Below, piece after piece: positions 45,053 to 55,359 of a stretch of DNA of 64,000 nt. Within the stretch, counting starts at the first letter, position 1. Each line of letters starts with the position of its first letter. Made by a program: the position numbers and the translations under genes. Source of the DNA: an uncultured Roseibium sp. (lineage in GTDB: Bacteria; Pseudomonadota; Alphaproteobacteria; Rhizobiales; Stappiaceae). The notes beneath the pieces were generated by a model, which saw only the letters and a program-made list of their open reading frames with translations, searched no databases and was not told where the DNA came from. The stretch is from contig NZ_CANLVF010000003.1 of the NCBI RefSeq assembly GCF_947494555.1, positions 62,001-126,000 of the forward strand. Reading direction: 5' to 3'.

Positions 45053-46543
45053 TCAGGCAGGGCGATCGGGAACCTTCAGCTTGAAGCAGGCACCTGGCTT
45101 GGTTTCATCCAGATGAATGGCGCCGCCATGCGCCTTCAAAAGCTCTGCGACGATCGCAAGACCGAGCCCGACACCGCCCTTCTTCGACCCGCTGTGGAAG
45201 GCCTTGAAGAGCGCTTTCTTGATGTTCTCAGGAATGCCCGGACCGGTGTCAGAGATCATGACGTGAACGCAGTCGCCGTCCCTTACCGCATCCATGGTGA
45301 TCCGGCGTACGAGCGTTTCGTCCTTTTCGGCCTCCAGCGCCTGCAGGGCGTTTCGCACAAGGTTGAGCAGAACCCTGAAGATCTGTTCGGGATCGGCATC
45401 GATCTCGATATGCTCCATGACCTTGTTTTCGAACGCGACCGTCTCATGGTCGACGAGCCCGAGCACATCGGCCACATCGTCGCCGACGCGCTGAAGGGCC
45501 AGAAGCCGGCGTTGCGGCGGACGTTCCTGCGCCTTGCCGTAGGACATCACCGCCTGGGTGTAGCCGACTGCCCGGTCGAGCGTTGCCAGGATCTTCGGCG
45601 CAAGACGGCTGACGGTCGGATCCGGGACATGTTCCAGACGTTCCAGAAAGAGTTGCGCGGACGCAAGCAGGTTGCGCAGGTCATGATTGATCTTGGAGAC
45701 AGCAAGACCCAGGTCGGCCAGTCTCTGTTTCTGGTGGAGAGCTCTTGAAAGGGCTTCTTCCATGGCAGCAAGACGGATTTCGGCATCCCCAAGTTCGTCC
45801 TTGCGGCCGGACACCGCAATGATCCTGGAGGTGTCTTCAGGGCTTTCGGCAAAGCGTTCCATGGACCGGGTCAGACGCCGGAGCGGGCGAATGAAAAGTG
45901 CCCGCAGCGTGATATAGACTAGGCTTGCGGTGATGATCGAAATTACCAGAGACAGCGCCAGAATTCGCCCGGAAAAGGCGAGCATATCCTGCTGCAACAG
46001 GCTCACCGGCAGGACAACATCAACACGCTCGGTGTGACCCATCTGGCCCAGACCAACCACGCGCATCGCCCCATCGCCGCGATAGGTCAGGATCTGGAAA
46101 CTGCCAATGATGGAAGTCCACGGATTGACCTTGGCCATGTCGACCACAAAATCGACTTCGCCGGGCACATCATTCATGGCAATCAGGCTTCGCCGCGTGC
46201 CCTGATCAAGCGAAATGGCCAGGGCTCCGGTGGTGTTGAGAAGCTGTTCCTGGAGCCTGGGAGCGATCGTGCTTGTTTCCGCCAGCACCGACGCGGCCAC
46301 GCCCGCAGTGGTCAGGCGGTCCATCAGCCAGGTGTTGCGGTAGTTGGCGATCGACGGAACGTAGATGAACACTTCCGACAGCATCACGAAGACGACCGTC
46401 AGCAGCAATAGTTTGCCGGACAGGCCGCCAAGACGGCGCCGGTCACTGCGGTCAAGCGGCTGGTCGCCCGGTCCCGGCCGGCCATCCTTATCCTGTGTCG
46501 GGACTGCTGCGCCTTCCGGCGCACCCTCATGCTTCATGTCCAT
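45053..46543 (-). CDS. Membrane sensor histidine kinase without adjacent regulator
   Basis: 496 aa. A cytoplasmic N-terminal tail of about 40 residues precedes the first membrane helix (KLLLLTVVFVMLSEVFIYVPSI); a periplasmic sensory region of about 130 residues and a second helix (ILALSLVISIITASLVYITL) lead into a HAMP-like linker. The phosphoacceptor motif is SKINHDLRNLLAS, the N-box NLVRNALQAL, and G-boxes DTGPGIPE and GGVGLGLAI. The H-box is of the HPK4/NtrB-like type lacking the usual H-E pair. No response regulator gene lies nearby, so the partner is encoded elsewhere. Confidence 0.93.
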   Translation of the reverse strand: MDMKHEGAPEGAAVPTQDKDGRPGPGDQPLDRSDRRRLGGLSGKLLLLTVVFVMLSEVFIYVPSIANYRNTWLMDRLTTAGVAASVLAETSTIAPRLQEQLLNTTGALAISLDQGTRRSLIAMNDVPGEVDFVVDMAKVNPWTSIIGSFQILTYRGDGAMRVVGLGQMGHTERVDVVLPVSLLQQDMLAFSGRILALSLVISIITASLVYITLRALFIRPLRRLTRSMERFAESPEDTSRIIAVSGRKDELGDAEIRLAAMEEALSRALHQKQRLADLGLAVSKINHDLRNLLASAQLFLERLEHVPDPTVSRLAPKILATLDRAVGYTQAVMSYGKAQERPPQRRLLALQRVGDDVADVLGLVDHETVAFENKVMEHIEIDADPEQIFRVLLNLVRNALQALEAEKDETLVRRITMDAVRDGDCVHVMISDTGPGIPENIKKALFKAFHSGSKKGGVGLGLAIVAELLKAHGGAIHLDETKPGACFKLKVPDRPA

Positions 46544-46587
46544 TCGTCCAAAAAATCACCGGCATTTACGGCAATTGCAGCAATATC

Positions 46588-48018
46588 TTATCCAAACCTG
46601 CGCAAAATGCCGAGAATACGGCGAAGCCAAACATTATTTGGCGCGTCCGCATAGTACGAAATTGCCGCACGCCGCACCAGCTCACCCAGCGTCGGATAAG
46701 GCGCGATGAAACCGGCAAGGTCTTTCATGGTCATTTTTTTCGAGATTGCCAGCGAAAGAAGATTGAGAATTTCGCCGGCCTGGGCACCGACGATATCGGC
46801 TCCGAGCAACCGTCCCCGCGGACCGGCGATAAGTTTCAGGCGGCCCTCCGTCAGTCCTTCGGCCTGCGCCCGGTCGTTGCCGCGATAAGTCGCGCTCAGC
46901 ACCTTGACCTTATTGCCATGACGGCTTCTGGCCTCGGCCTCCGTCAAGCCGATATGGCCGAGTTCCGGTGAGGTGAACGTGACCCAGGGCACTTTTGTAT
47001 TATCCATCTTGATCGGCATGCGGGACAAGATCGACCGGATGACAAGGCCTGCCTGATAGCCGGCGACATGGGTAAACTGCAGCCCACCGGCGACATCGCC
47101 GATGGCGTAAGTCTTGCGGTTGCTGGTCCGCAGTCCCTTGTCCACCTTTATGCCCTGCCGGTCGTACTTGATCCCGGCGGCGTCAAGTCCGAGGTCGGCT
47201 ACATTGGGGGCCCTGCCGGTCGCGACCAGGACATGACTTGCGTCGACCTTGACCGTTTTGCCGTCGCTACTCCGCGCAGACAGCGTGATTCCGGTCTCCG
47301 ACTTTTCGATCCTTTCGACGGCGGTCTCTTCAAGGATGTCGATGCCTTCGTTCTTCAAGGCGTCTAGAACCACGGCGCCAAGCTCAGCATCGTCTTTTGC
47401 GAGCGCCCTGGCCGCTTCGAAGACAGTCACGTTTGCGCCGAGACGGCGATGCGCCTGCGCCATCTCCAGGCCGATCGGGCCTGCGCCGATAATCGCCAGA
47501 TGCTCGGGACGCTCGCGCAGCTCAAACAGGGTTTCGTTGGTTAGGTAGGGCACCTGATCGAGGCCCGGGATCGGCGGAACAAACGCGGTTGAGCCCGTTG
47601 CGACCACAAATCGGCGCGCCTTGATGTCCACCTCTCCGGCGCGAACGGTTTCAGGCCCGGTGAATTTGGCAGTCTCCCGCAAAACCGTCACGCCAAGACC
47701 TTCGAAACGTTCCTGCGAATCATGCGGCTCTATTGCCGCAATAACGCTGCGGACGTGATCGTTCGCGGCGGCGAAATCGATATCCTGGCCTTTTGAGCGG
47801 ATGCCGAATGCCTCGGCCCGGTGCGTATTCGATGCAGCCTTGGCCGCCGCTATAAGGGCTTTGGACGGCACGCAGCCGTAGTTCAGGCAATCTCCACCCA
47901 TCAGGCCCTTTTCGATCAGAACAACGTCAACCCCGAAGGCGGCAGCAGCTGCGGCGACCGAAAGCCCGCCGGACCCGGCTCCGATCACACAAATGTCCGG
48001 GGTGAGCAGATTTGCCAT
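46588..48018 (-). CDS. MerA/lipoamide-dehydrogenase-like flavoprotein
   Basis: 476 aa; the ATG at 48018 follows GGAG (a frame start lies four codons upstream). FAD-binding ICVIGAGSGGLSVAAAAA at the N-terminus, redox disulfide GGDCLNYGCVPSKAL, NAD(P)-binding GAGPIGLEMAQAHRRLGA, and second FAD motif TYAIGDVAGG are all seen. No N-terminal heavy-metal domain and no C-terminal vicinal cysteines of mercuric reductase, so it is not a true MerA. The C-terminus lacks the HPT-type His-Glu of lipoamide dehydrogenases (ATLGELV... remains). With the TVP38-type gene upstream it forms a pair seen in many bacteria; substrate unknown. Confidence 0.88.
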   Translation of the reverse strand: MANLLTPDICVIGAGSGGLSVAAAAAAFGVDVVLIEKGLMGGDCLNYGCVPSKALIAAAKAASNTHRAEAFGIRSKGQDIDFAAANDHVRSVIAAIEPHDSQERFEGLGVTVLRETAKFTGPETVRAGEVDIKARRFVVATGSTAFVPPIPGLDQVPYLTNETLFELRERPEHLAIIGAGPIGLEMAQAHRRLGANVTVFEAARALAKDDAELGAVVLDALKNEGIDILEETAVERIEKSETGITLSARSSDGKTVKVDASHVLVATGRAPNVADLGLDAAGIKYDRQGIKVDKGLRTSNRKTYAIGDVAGGLQFTHVAGYQAGLVIRSILSRMPIKMDNTKVPWVTFTSPELGHIGLTEAEARSRHGNKVKVLSATYRGNDRAQAEGLTEGRLKLIAGPRGRLLGADIVGAQAGEILNLLSLAISKKMTMKDLAGFIAPYPTLGELVRRAAISYYADAPNNVWLRRILGILRRFG

Positions 48019-48072
48019 GGAGGGCTCCATTTCAGGAAATTGATCGCGATTCGGAAAGTCTAGACGAGGCGG

Positions 48073-48858
48073 TCAGCGCGCGCGGACTTTTTTCAGGACG
48101 ACAGGGATGAGGCTGGCAATTCCAAGCGCAAAGAAAGCGGCCAGCAGTTGAGGGGTCACGAGAGCGGAAATCTCGATCTGGCAGGTTCCGGCGGTTGCGC
48201 AGCCGGGGTCGGCAGCTTCCTGAGCTTCGATCACGCTGTCGAGGCCCGATCCAATAAAGGCAAAGGCAAAGGTTCCCGGAATGATGCCGAAAAATGTCGC
48301 CAGCGCATAAGTCGGCAGGCGCATTTGAAAAATAGCCGGCGCAATGTTGACCAGCCAGAACGGAAAGACCGGTGTCAGCCGCAAAAACAGAAGATAGCTG
48401 AGCGCCTCGTTTCGAAAGCCTTCCGCGAGACGGGAAATGAAGGGCCCTGCCCGCCTTGTCAGGACTTCACCGAAGGAGGAACGGGCGACCAGGAAAACGG
48501 CACAAGCGCCTAATGTCGCCCCGATTACAGTCACGAGCCCACCGGTGATCCAACCGAAGAGAAAGCCGCCTGCGATGGTCAGCAACGATGCCCCTGGAAA
48601 GGAAAGAGCAACGCACACCACGTAGGTCAATCCGAAAACCAGAATTGCAAGAATGAAGTTCTGATCGACGAAGCCGATCAGGTCCTGCCGCTGCATGATC
48701 AGGTTGGACAGTGTCAGCTGTTTGTGCAGGCCGAGCGAAAAGGCCGCAGCCATCAAGGCAACGAGAATGCCCAGCGGAAGCCATTTCTTCCACTTGCCGG
48801 GCGGCGACGCCTTGACGTCCGTTTCGACGATCTGATCCGTTTCTTTCGACCCTGTCAT
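48073..48858 (-). CDS. TVP38/TMEM64 (DedA-like, VTT domain) membrane protein
   Basis: 261 aa with about six membrane segments. The VTT-domain core is recognisable: FPGASLLTIAGGFLFGWITGGLVTVIGATLGACAVFLVARSSFG, followed by NEALSYLLFLRLTPVFPFWLVNIAPAIFQM. Members are thought to move lipids or other substrates across the membrane. The gene ends 54 bp before the flavoprotein start on the same strand, so the two are probably co-transcribed. Confidence 0.92.
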   Translation of the reverse strand: MTGSKETDQIVETDVKASPPGKWKKWLPLGILVALMAAAFSLGLHKQLTLSNLIMQRQDLIGFVDQNFILAILVFGLTYVVCVALSFPGASLLTIAGGFLFGWITGGLVTVIGATLGACAVFLVARSSFGEVLTRRAGPFISRLAEGFRNEALSYLLFLRLTPVFPFWLVNIAPAIFQMRLPTYALATFFGIIPGTFAFAFIGSGLDSVIEAQEAADPGCATAGTCQIEISALVTPQLLAAFFALGIASLIPVVLKKVRAR

Positions 48859-49060
48859 AGTGTCGGCCTTAACCCCCAGCTAGTCCATTCCAGTCAGCTC
48901 TTCGAGCAAGGCGGTTCTTGGTGCCGCCACAATCTTCTCATAGCCAGATGTACCTTAAAGCTCTTAAAAAGAACCATGCTTCACCGATAAGTGACGCCAT
49001 GGTGTTGCTCATTCACCTGTGCGTGATCGGATATCGGCAGGAGATTCTTGTCGCGCAACG

Positions 49061-49089
49061 TTGACTTGAAGCTATGCGGAGCTTATAAG
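49061..49089 (+). promoter_or_regulatory. Strong sigma-70-type promoter for rpmH
   Basis: TTGACT, a 17-bp spacer and TATAAG lie about 130 bp upstream of rpmH. This is the best promoter match in the 360-bp gap between the TVP38-type gene and rpmH; the rest of the gap shows nothing else. Confidence 0.7.
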
Positions 49090-49218
49090 CGCGCACGACT
49101 GGGACATGCATTCGGACCCAAGGCTGTTATGAGCCGCGCTCTTCCAGCGCTTCGAGTGCTTCCTCCAAAGAATTTAAAATGAACAAGGGCCGCGCTGAAA
49201 GCCGCGCGGGGAAGAACA

Positions 49219-49353
49219 ATGAAGCGTACGTATCAACCGAGCCGTCTTGTCCGCAAGCGTCGCCACGGATTCCGCGCACGTATGGCCACGAAAAACGGCC
49301 GTCAGGTGCTTGCTCGCCGTCGTGCAAAAGGCCGTAAGAGCCTCAGCGCCTGA
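49219..49353 (+). CDS. rpmH: 50S ribosomal protein L34
   Basis: 44 aa: the frame reads [20 protein letters not shown] and ends [10 protein letters not shown], the nearly invariant L34 sequence. GAAGAACA precedes the ATG. L34 is a small basic component of the large ribosomal subunit. It heads the rpmH-rnpA-yidC cluster. Confidence 0.98.
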   Translation: MKRTYQPSRLVRKRRHGFRARMATKNGRQVLARRRAKGRKSLSA

Positions 49354-49409
49354 TAGGCAACCTGTCAGCTCGCCGATTGTCGGCGTCTGCCTACACCTTA
49401 TCAGTGGCC

Positions 49410-49811
49410 ATGGACACTTTGAAGAAGCGCTCCGAATTCCTCGCGGTTGCCAAAGGCGGCCGGCTGGGTCGGCGCGCTTTCCTCGTTCAGGGTCTGCAGC
49501 GCGATACCGACGGTGCACCACGCGTCGGCTACACCGTCACCAAAAAAACCGGCAATTCGGTCATGCGCAGCCGCATCAAGCGGAGGCTCAGGGCTGCTGT
49601 TGCCGCGCTCAACGTCGATGATATTCCGCAAAAAGCGGACTTTGTTCTCGTTGCGCGCGATGCAGCGCTCACTCTTCCCTTTCAAAATCTCGTTGCAGAC
49701 CTTAAGTCTGGCCTAAGCCAAGTGCTGGACCCGAAGACACCGCGCGGACGGGATAAACCGCGCCGCAGTCATCGCTCGTCTCAGCCCACACCGCGCAGGA
49801 AACAGGGGTAA
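49410..49811 (+). CDS. rnpA: Ribonuclease P protein component
   Basis: 133 aa from the ATG; a TTG start 33 bp upstream is possible. The start MDTLKKRSEFLAVAKGGR, and the RNA-binding RNR-like motif GNSVMRSRIKRRLRAAV at about 55-71, are diagnostic. The protein helps the RNase P RNA to process tRNA 5' ends. The basic C-terminal tail (RGRDKPRRSHRSSQPTPRRKQG) is longer than in enteric homologues. Ends seven bases before yidC. Confidence 0.96.
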   Translation: MDTLKKRSEFLAVAKGGRLGRRAFLVQGLQRDTDGAPRVGYTVTKKTGNSVMRSRIKRRLRAAVAALNVDDIPQKADFVLVARDAALTLPFQNLVADLKSGLSQVLDPKTPRGRDKPRRSHRSSQPTPRRKQG

Positions 49812-49817
49812 CTCCAG

Positions 49818-51653
49818 TTGATTTCTGAAAACCGAAACACGATTCTGGCGATCGTATTGTCCCTGATTGTTCTGCTTGCATGGCAGTATTTCGTTGCAAG
49901 CCCGGAGCTTGAGCGCCAGCAGGCTGCGCTCCAGGCCCAGCAGGAGGCGGACGCAGCCCGCCAGACCGCAACGCCGGGCAGCGCCAATCCGGACGCACCG
50001 CAACCCTCAGCAACTTCAAGCGGCGACGCGGCGCTACCGGCACAATCCGTCGGACAAAACGCCGTTTTCGGAAGCCGCGCACAAGCGGTTGCAGCCAGCC
50101 AGCGCATCGTGATCGAAACACCGAAGCTGGAAGGATCAATCAACCTTACCGGCGGCCGTCTCGACGATTTGCGTCTGAAGGACTACCACGAGACTGTCGA
50201 CAAAAGCAGCCCGACAATCGCGCTGTTTTCGCCGAAAGGCAGTCCGCAACCCTATTACACCGACTACGGCTGGGTTGCCGACCCGGGCTCCGACGTGGCC
50301 CTGCCCGGTCCAGACACGGTCTGGTCCGCGGAAGGCAATTCGCAGCTGACGCCGACCACGCCGCTGACACTGACCTGGGACAATGGCGGCGGCCTCGTGT
50401 TCAAACGCACGTATTCCGTCGACGAAAATTACATGTTCACCGTCTCCCAGACCGTCGACAACAGTTCCGCGTCCGCTGTGACGCTCTATCCTTACGGCCT
50501 GATAGCGAGGCAGGGCATCCCGGAAACGACGGGCATCTGGATCCTTCATGAAGGCCTGCTCGGCGTCTTTGGTGAAGAAGGCCTGCTGGAAGTCGACTAT
50601 TCCGATCTGGAGGAAGAAGGCACCAACCGGCCTGCAAGGGTCGACAATGGCTGGCTTGGCATCACCGACAAATACTGGGCGGCGACGCTCATTCCGGTCC
50701 CTGGACAGGAGTTCCAGCCCAGCTTCAGTTTTTCCAATGCGACAGGGAATTTCCAGGCGGATTTTCTCGGGAACGGCGTCTCCGTTCCAGCCGGGAGCAC
50801 CGCAGAAACCAGTTCGTATCTTTTTGCAGGCGCCAAGGAAACAAAGCTGATCGATGCCTACGAGGAATCACTTGGTATTGCGCGGTTTGAACTCCTGATC
50901 GACTGGGGCTGGTTCTACTTCCTGACCAAGCCGATGTTCTTCGCCATAGACTATTTCTTCCACCAGCTCGGCAATTTCGGCGTGGCCATCCTGGTGGTGA
51001 CGGTGATCATCAAGCTGATCTTCTTCCCGCTCGCGAACAAGTCCTACGTTTCCATGAGCAAGATGAAGCTGGTGCAGCCTCAGATGACGGAGATCCGGGA
51101 AACCTACAAGGACGACAAGCAGAAGCAGCAACAGGCTCTTATGGAGCTTTACAAGAAGGAAAAGATCAACCCGCTGGCGGGCTGTTTGCCGATCCTGATT
51201 CAGATTCCGGTCTTTTTCGCACTCTACAAGGTGCTTTTCGTCACGATCGAGATGCGCCATGCACCATTCTTCGGTTGGATCCAGGATCTGTCCGCGCCCG
51301 ATCCGACGTCGCTCTTCAATCTGTTCGGACTGATCCCCTGGGATCCACCGCAATTGCTCATGCTGGGCGTCTGGCCGCTGCTCATGGGTATCACCATGTT
51401 CGTTCAGATGAAGATGAACCCGGCACCGCCGGACCCGACACAGCAGATGATTTTCACCTGGATGCCGGTTGTCTTCACTTTCATGCTCGCGTCCTTCCCG
51501 GCCGGTCTTGTCATCTACTGGGCCTGGAACAACTTCCTGTCGATCGCGCAGCAGTATGTGATCATGCGCCGCCAGGGGGCCAAGGTGGAGCTTTGGGACA
51601 ATCTCGGGTCGATGTTCAAACGAAAAAAACCCGCGTCCGACGACAAGGGCTGA
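49818..51653 (+). CDS. yidC: Membrane protein insertase YidC
   Basis: 611 aa, starting with TTG after AGGGGTAAC. The first helix [21 protein letters not shown] is followed by a periplasmic P1 beta-supersandwich (residues about 60-370) and the five-helix insertase core ([43 protein letters not shown]). The hydrophilic-groove arginine is probably in the [17 protein letters not shown] region of the core start, where a lysine is seen. It inserts and folds inner-membrane proteins with or without SecYEG. A terminator follows. Confidence 0.97.
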   Translation: MISENRNTILAIVLSLIVLLAWQYFVASPELERQQAALQAQQEADAARQTATPGSANPDAPQPSATSSGDAALPAQSVGQNAVFGSRAQAVAASQRIVIETPKLEGSINLTGGRLDDLRLKDYHETVDKSSPTIALFSPKGSPQPYYTDYGWVADPGSDVALPGPDTVWSAEGNSQLTPTTPLTLTWDNGGGLVFKRTYSVDENYMFTVSQTVDNSSASAVTLYPYGLIARQGIPETTGIWILHEGLLGVFGEEGLLEVDYSDLEEEGTNRPARVDNGWLGITDKYWAATLIPVPGQEFQPSFSFSNATGNFQADFLGNGVSVPAGSTAETSSYLFAGAKETKLIDAYEESLGIARFELLIDWGWFYFLTKPMFFAIDYFFHQLGNFGVAILVVTVIIKLIFFPLANKSYVSMSKMKLVQPQMTEIRETYKDDKQKQQQALMELYKKEKINPLAGCLPILIQIPVFFALYKVLFVTIEMRHAPFFGWIQDLSAPDPTSLFNLFGLIPWDPPQLLMLGVWPLLMGITMFVQMKMNPAPPDPTQQMIFTWMPVVFTFMLASFPAGLVIYWAWNNFLSIAQQYVIMRRQGAKVELWDNLGSMFKRKKPASDDKG

Positions 51654-51682
51654 CAAGCCCAAAAAGACCTGATACACACCGA

Positions 51683-51709
51683 GGCCTCGCACTTTGCGGG
51701 GCCTTTTTA
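51683..51709 (+). terminator. Rho-independent terminator after yidC
   Basis: Stem GGCCTCGC / GCGGGGCC (one G-T pair) with a five-base loop, followed by TTTTT, 29 bp after the yidC stop. Confidence 0.8.
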
Positions 51710-51845
51710 TTGAACACAGGAGTGCACAGACCAATGATCCGATGAAGCAAGACCTGTTTTGCAAGGCGAAGTCGCCGACCGGCAGGTCGATTGCGCTGTA
51801 AACGCACCAATTTCTTCCCTTGAATCTTGCTCTTTTGGAGGTCTC

Positions 51846-52526
51846 ATGCACGGACCGTCACCCGACACGCCGCATCCGTTCCACGGTGAACCACACACGG
51901 TTTTCCTGAAGAATTTCATTACAAGCCCCAACATCGAAGTCGGCGATTACACCTACTATCACGACTTCGAAAACGCACCTGACTTTGAGAACCGCAATGT
52001 GCGCTACCACTTCGAAGCCATCGGCGACCGGCTGAGAATCGGCAAATATTGCGCCCTGGCGCATGGTACGACTTTCATCATGAATGGTGCGAACCACGCC
52101 ATGACAGGGTTTTCGACCTACCCCTTCCACATCTTCGACCCGGAGTGGCAGGAGCAGTTCGACCCTTCGTCCATTTTCGACCATCTGCGCGGCGATACCC
52201 TCGTCGGACATGACGTTTGGTGCGGCACCAACGCCACCATCTTGCCAGGCGTCACTATCTGCTCCGGCGCAATCATCGGGGCGCATGCCGTCGTTGCTTC
52301 AGACGTGCCTCCCTACGCCGTGGTGGTCGGCAATCCGGGGCGCGTTGTGCGGCTCCGCTTCGAAGAGGCGACAATCGAACGCCTGCTGCAAGTTGCCTGG
52401 TGGGACTGGCCGATCGAAAAGATCTCCCGGCACCTCAAGGCGATCTGGGGGGGCGATATCGATGCATTGGAGCAGGCCGCCGCTGAAAACGACGTCCCCC
52501 TCGACGCACCCGCCAAGGCAAGCTAA
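51846..52526 (+). CDS. CatB-type hexapeptide O-acetyltransferase
   Basis: 226 aa; the ATG follows TTGGAGG. The left-handed beta-helix of hexapeptide repeats is visible ([22 protein letters not shown], then [37 protein letters not shown]), with the xenobiotic-acetyltransferase landmark [12 protein letters not shown] containing the catalytic histidine. Chloramphenicol/streptogramin acetyltransferases (CatB/Vat) are relatives, but many housekeeping homologues acetylate other substrates. Sits between yidC and engB, as in other Rhizobiales; resistance should not be assumed. Confidence 0.88.
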   Translation: MHGPSPDTPHPFHGEPHTVFLKNFITSPNIEVGDYTYYHDFENAPDFENRNVRYHFEAIGDRLRIGKYCALAHGTTFIMNGANHAMTGFSTYPFHIFDPEWQEQFDPSSIFDHLRGDTLVGHDVWCGTNATILPGVTICSGAIIGAHAVVASDVPPYAVVVGNPGRVVRLRFEEATIERLLQVAWWDWPIEKISRHLKAIWGGDIDALEQAAAENDVPLDAPAKAS

Positions 52527-52535
52527 AAGCGCCTC

Positions 52536-53183
52536 ATGAGCGAAGATCTGAACCACACTCAAGAAGACCTGGAAGCGGGCAGGCTGATGTTTGCCCGCTC
52601 CTGGGACTTTCTGACCAGCGTCACCGACATGTCCAATCTGCCGGAGGCCGCCGGCACGGAGATTGCGTTTGCCGGGCGTTCCAATGTCGGCAAATCGAGC
52701 CTGATAAATGCACTGACGGGGCGAAAGGGACTTGCGCGTACCTCGTCTACGCCGGGACGAACGCAAATGCTGAATTTTTTCATCGCGCCGGAGACGCCGC
52801 TGACAATCGTCGACATGCCCGGTTACGGCTACGCGCAGGCGCCAAAGGAACTGGTCGAAGCGTGGACGAAGCTGGTGTTCTCATATTTGCGCGGGCGTCC
52901 GAACCTGCGCCGCGTCATCCTTCTCATCGACAGCCGTCACGGGATCAAGAAGAACGATCTGGAGACAATGGACCTGCTCGACAAGGCCGCCGTGGTGTAT
53001 CAGGTCGTTTTGACAAAATCCGACAAGATCAAGCCGACCCAGCTTACGCGTCTCGTCAACGACACACAGGCGATGCTGGCCAAGCGTGTTGCCGCGCATC
53101 CGCTGATCATCGCAACTTCGTCGGAAAAAAATATCGGCATCGACACACTGAGGGCCGAACTCTGTCTTCTCGCCAATCAGTAA
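52536..53183 (+). CDS. engB: Ribosome-biogenesis GTPase EngB (YihA/YsxC)
   Basis: 215 aa. G1 GRSNVGKSS (about 48), G2 threonine in STPGRTQ, G3 DMPG, and G4 TKSD are in order, with SSEKN as G5. EngB is an essential GTPase that helps assemble the 50S subunit. Ten bases after the acetyltransferase stop, so likely co-transcribed. Confidence 0.96.
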   Translation: MSEDLNHTQEDLEAGRLMFARSWDFLTSVTDMSNLPEAAGTEIAFAGRSNVGKSSLINALTGRKGLARTSSTPGRTQMLNFFIAPETPLTIVDMPGYGYAQAPKELVEAWTKLVFSYLRGRPNLRRVILLIDSRHGIKKNDLETMDLLDKAAVVYQVVLTKSDKIKPTQLTRLVNDTQAMLAKRVAAHPLIIATSSEKNIGIDTLRAELCLLANQ

Positions 53184-53290
53184 CCTTTGATCTGATGCAA
53201 TGAGCCGGGCAATTGTGAAGCTGACCCAAAACGGCTATAGCAGGAACCCCTTAGAGAAACAGTCCGAATTGCAGTTGAAGTCCGATCCCA

Positions 53291-54178
53291 ATGACCAGTC
53301 CTGACATGTCCACCCGCGCACATATCATCGCGCATGCCCTGCCTTACATGCAGCGCTACGACGACAAGACCGTCGTGGTGAAATACGGCGGCAATGCCAT
53401 GGGCGATCCTGAACTCGGCCAGGCATTTGCGCGTGACATCACCTTGCTTCGCCAATCGGGTGTCAATCCTGTTGTCGTTCATGGCGGCGGGCCGCAGATC
53501 GGCAAGATGCTGCAGCGGCTCAACATCGTCAGTGAATTCAAGGGCGGATTGCGCGTCACAGACAAGGCGACCGTTGAAGTCGTGGAAATGGTTCTTGCCG
53601 GGGCGATCAACAAGGAAATCGTCCAGATGATCAATGCAGAGGGCGGCCGGGCGGTCGGCCTTTGCGGGAAGGACGGCAACCTTGTCACCGCCCGGAAACT
53701 CAAGCGGACCGTCGTCGATCCGGACAGCAATATCGAAAGCGTCGTGGACCTGGGCTTTGTGGGCGAACCGGCAAGTGTCGACCCAACCGTGCTCAAGCTG
53801 GTCCTGAAGGAGGCGATCATCCCGGTTGTTGCGCCGGTTGCCCATGGCGAGGACGGGGAAACCTACAACATCAACGCTGATACGGCCGCCGGCGCAATTG
53901 CCGGGTCGCTCAGCGCAAAACGACTTTTGTTCCTGACGGATGTGCCCGGTGTTCTCGACAAGGAAGGCAATCTGATCAAGCAGCTGACCGTCGCAAAGGC
54001 ACGTGAGCTGATGGCGGACGGAACAATTTCCGGAGGCATGATCCCAAAAGTCGAAACCTGCATCGAAGCCCTGGATCGGGGTGTGGAAGGTGTTGTTATC
54101 TTGAACGGAAAAGTCGCACACGCCGTGCTGCTTGAGCTTTTCACCGACGGCGGCGCCGGGACGTTGATCCGGCCGTGA
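53291..54178 (+). CDS. argB: Acetylglutamate kinase
   Basis: 295 aa; a second ATG five codons in is an alternative start. Conserved motifs are KYGGNAMGD at the N-terminus (ATP phosphate-binding lysine), [13 protein letters not shown] (substrate loop), and [15 protein letters not shown] with [15 protein letters not shown] ([13 protein letters not shown]) downstream. Catalyses the second step of arginine synthesis. The extended N-terminal helix present suggests the arginine-inhibited hexameric form. Its stop overlaps the next start by four bases. Confidence 0.96.
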   Translation: MTSPDMSTRAHIIAHALPYMQRYDDKTVVVKYGGNAMGDPELGQAFARDITLLRQSGVNPVVVHGGGPQIGKMLQRLNIVSEFKGGLRVTDKATVEVVEMVLAGAINKEIVQMINAEGGRAVGLCGKDGNLVTARKLKRTVVDPDSNIESVVDLGFVGEPASVDPTVLKLVLKEAIIPVVAPVAHGEDGETYNINADTAAGAIAGSLSAKRLLFLTDVPGVLDKEGNLIKQLTVAKARELMADGTISGGMIPKVETCIEALDRGVEGVVILNGKVAHAVLLELFTDGGAGTLIRP

Positions 54179-54918
54179 CAGGTAAGCGCCAATTGCCCAT
54201 CGAGGGTCAGCATGCACATCGCCAGGACCTGAGAACCTTCATGGGAGTGGAAGCCTGGGTCTTTGACCTGGACAATACGCTCTATCCGCACGAAGCCGAC
54301 CTTTTTTCCCAGATCGATGAACAGATTGCGCTTTATGTGCAAAAGGTACTGGACCTGAACCGCTCCGACGCGATGGCACATCAAAAAGCGCTCTATCACG
54401 AATTCGGCACGACGTTACGCGGCTTGATGACCACGCAGAAAATCGATCCGGATGACTATCTCGCCTTCGTGCACGACATCGATTACTCGGGGCTCGAGCC
54501 CAACCCGGACCTGGGAACGGCGATAGAAGCGCTGCCGGGAAAAAAATTCATCTTTACCAATGGCGACCGTCCGCATGCGGAACGGACCGCGACGGCGCTT
54601 GGCATCTCAGATCACTTTGAGGATATTTTCGACATCGTTTCTGCCGATCTGATACCCAAGCCGAACCGGGAAACCTACGACAAGTTCATCGACGTCACAG
54701 GTATTTCGCCAGTACGCGCGGCCATGTTCGAAGATCTGCCCAAAAACCTCAAGGTGCCGCACCAACTGGGCATGCGCTCGACGCTGATCATACCCAAGGG
54801 TTCGCGGGATGTTTTTCAGGAAAGCTGGGATCTGGAAGGTGATCCCTACCCCCATGTCGACTTCGTCACCGAGGAACTCACGGGATTTTTGAAGTCGGTT
54901 CTGGGGGCGTTGCGTTAG
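54175..54918 (+). CDS. Pyrimidine 5'-nucleotidase (HAD superfamily)
   Basis: 247 aa from a GTG that overlaps the argB stop (GTGA); an ATG at 54241 would still leave the complete core. HAD motif I is [16 protein letters not shown] (catalytic Asp pair), motif [15 protein letters not shown], motif III the K in [13 protein letters not shown], motif [11 protein letters not shown]. The SDT1-type pyrimidine nucleotidase family. Co-translated with argB, an order conserved in Rhizobiales. Confidence 0.9.
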   Translation: MTGKRQLPIEGQHAHRQDLRTFMGVEAWVFDLDNTLYPHEADLFSQIDEQIALYVQKVLDLNRSDAMAHQKALYHEFGTTLRGLMTTQKIDPDDYLAFVHDIDYSGLEPNPDLGTAIEALPGKKFIFTNGDRPHAERTATALGISDHFEDIFDIVSADLIPKPNRETYDKFIDVTGISPVRAAMFEDLPKNLKVPHQLGMRSTLIIPKGSRDVFQESWDLEGDPYPHVDFVTEELTGFLKSVLGALR

Positions 54919-54958
54919 TCAACCCGCGGGTGTCCTCTTTGCCTGCTGAACGTCGCGA

Positions 54959-54999
54959 CCATCCTTCGAGACAGGCCTGCGGCCTTCCTCAGGATGAGG
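54959..54999. repeat. Rhizobial-type palindromic repeat, unit 1
   Basis: Begins CCATCCTTCGAGAC and ends CCTCAGGATGAGG, forming a stem with a GC-rich inner hairpin. Such units are widespread between genes in Rhizobiales. Confidence 0.75.
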
Positions 55000-55040
55000 T
55001 GTTTTCATTCTGTACCTTCGAAGCGTTTCTGCGAAACGGT

Positions 55041-55084
55041 TCCTCATCCTGAGGTGTAGAGCGTAGCGAAACCTCGAAGAATGG
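55041..55084. repeat. Rhizobial-type palindromic repeat, unit 2 (inverted)
   Basis: Reads TCCTCATCCTGAGG then ACCTCGAAGAATGG, the reverse orientation of units 1 and 3, with a different centre. Confidence 0.7.
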
Positions 55085-55106
55085 GCCACACACTCCGGGT
55101 TTGCCG

Positions 55107-55149
55107 CCATCCTTCGAGACGGACCTTACGGTCCTCCTAAGGATGAGGG
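55107..55149. repeat. Rhizobial-type palindromic repeat, unit 3
   Basis: Same orientation as unit 1: CCATCCTTCGAGACGG to CCTAAGGATGAGG. The rest of the 54919-55359 gap shows no gene. Confidence 0.75.
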
Positions 55150-55359
55150 AGTGGAATTTTCGAAGGTGTGCAAAGCTTCCCTCTTGCGCCGGGTCAACAA
55201 AGTGGGATCCGTGCCCGGAGAGCCGCGCAAAGCGGACAGACATCGCACAAAGCGTTTCACCTCTGCCCACCCGGTCCAGCGCTGCACGCCTGCGGAGCTA
55301 TCAAGTCCGGAGAATCTGCTCTAGATTGAGCAAAACTCAACAAGCGGAATCCAATTTGA

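Noticed and set aside
46588..48018. Mercuric reductase
   Set aside because: Lacks the heavy-metal-associated domain and the C-terminal cysteine pair, and no mer genes are nearby.
50868..51851. 327-codon minus-strand frame opposite the end of yidC
   Set aside because: Antisense shadow; His- and Glu-rich product is a typical artefact.
51846..52526. Chloramphenicol resistance gene
   Set aside because: The fold is CatB/Vat-like, but the location in a conserved housekeeping cluster makes a resistance role unsupported.
53177..54217. 346-codon minus-strand frame opposite argB
   Set aside because: Antisense to an unmistakable acetylglutamate kinase.
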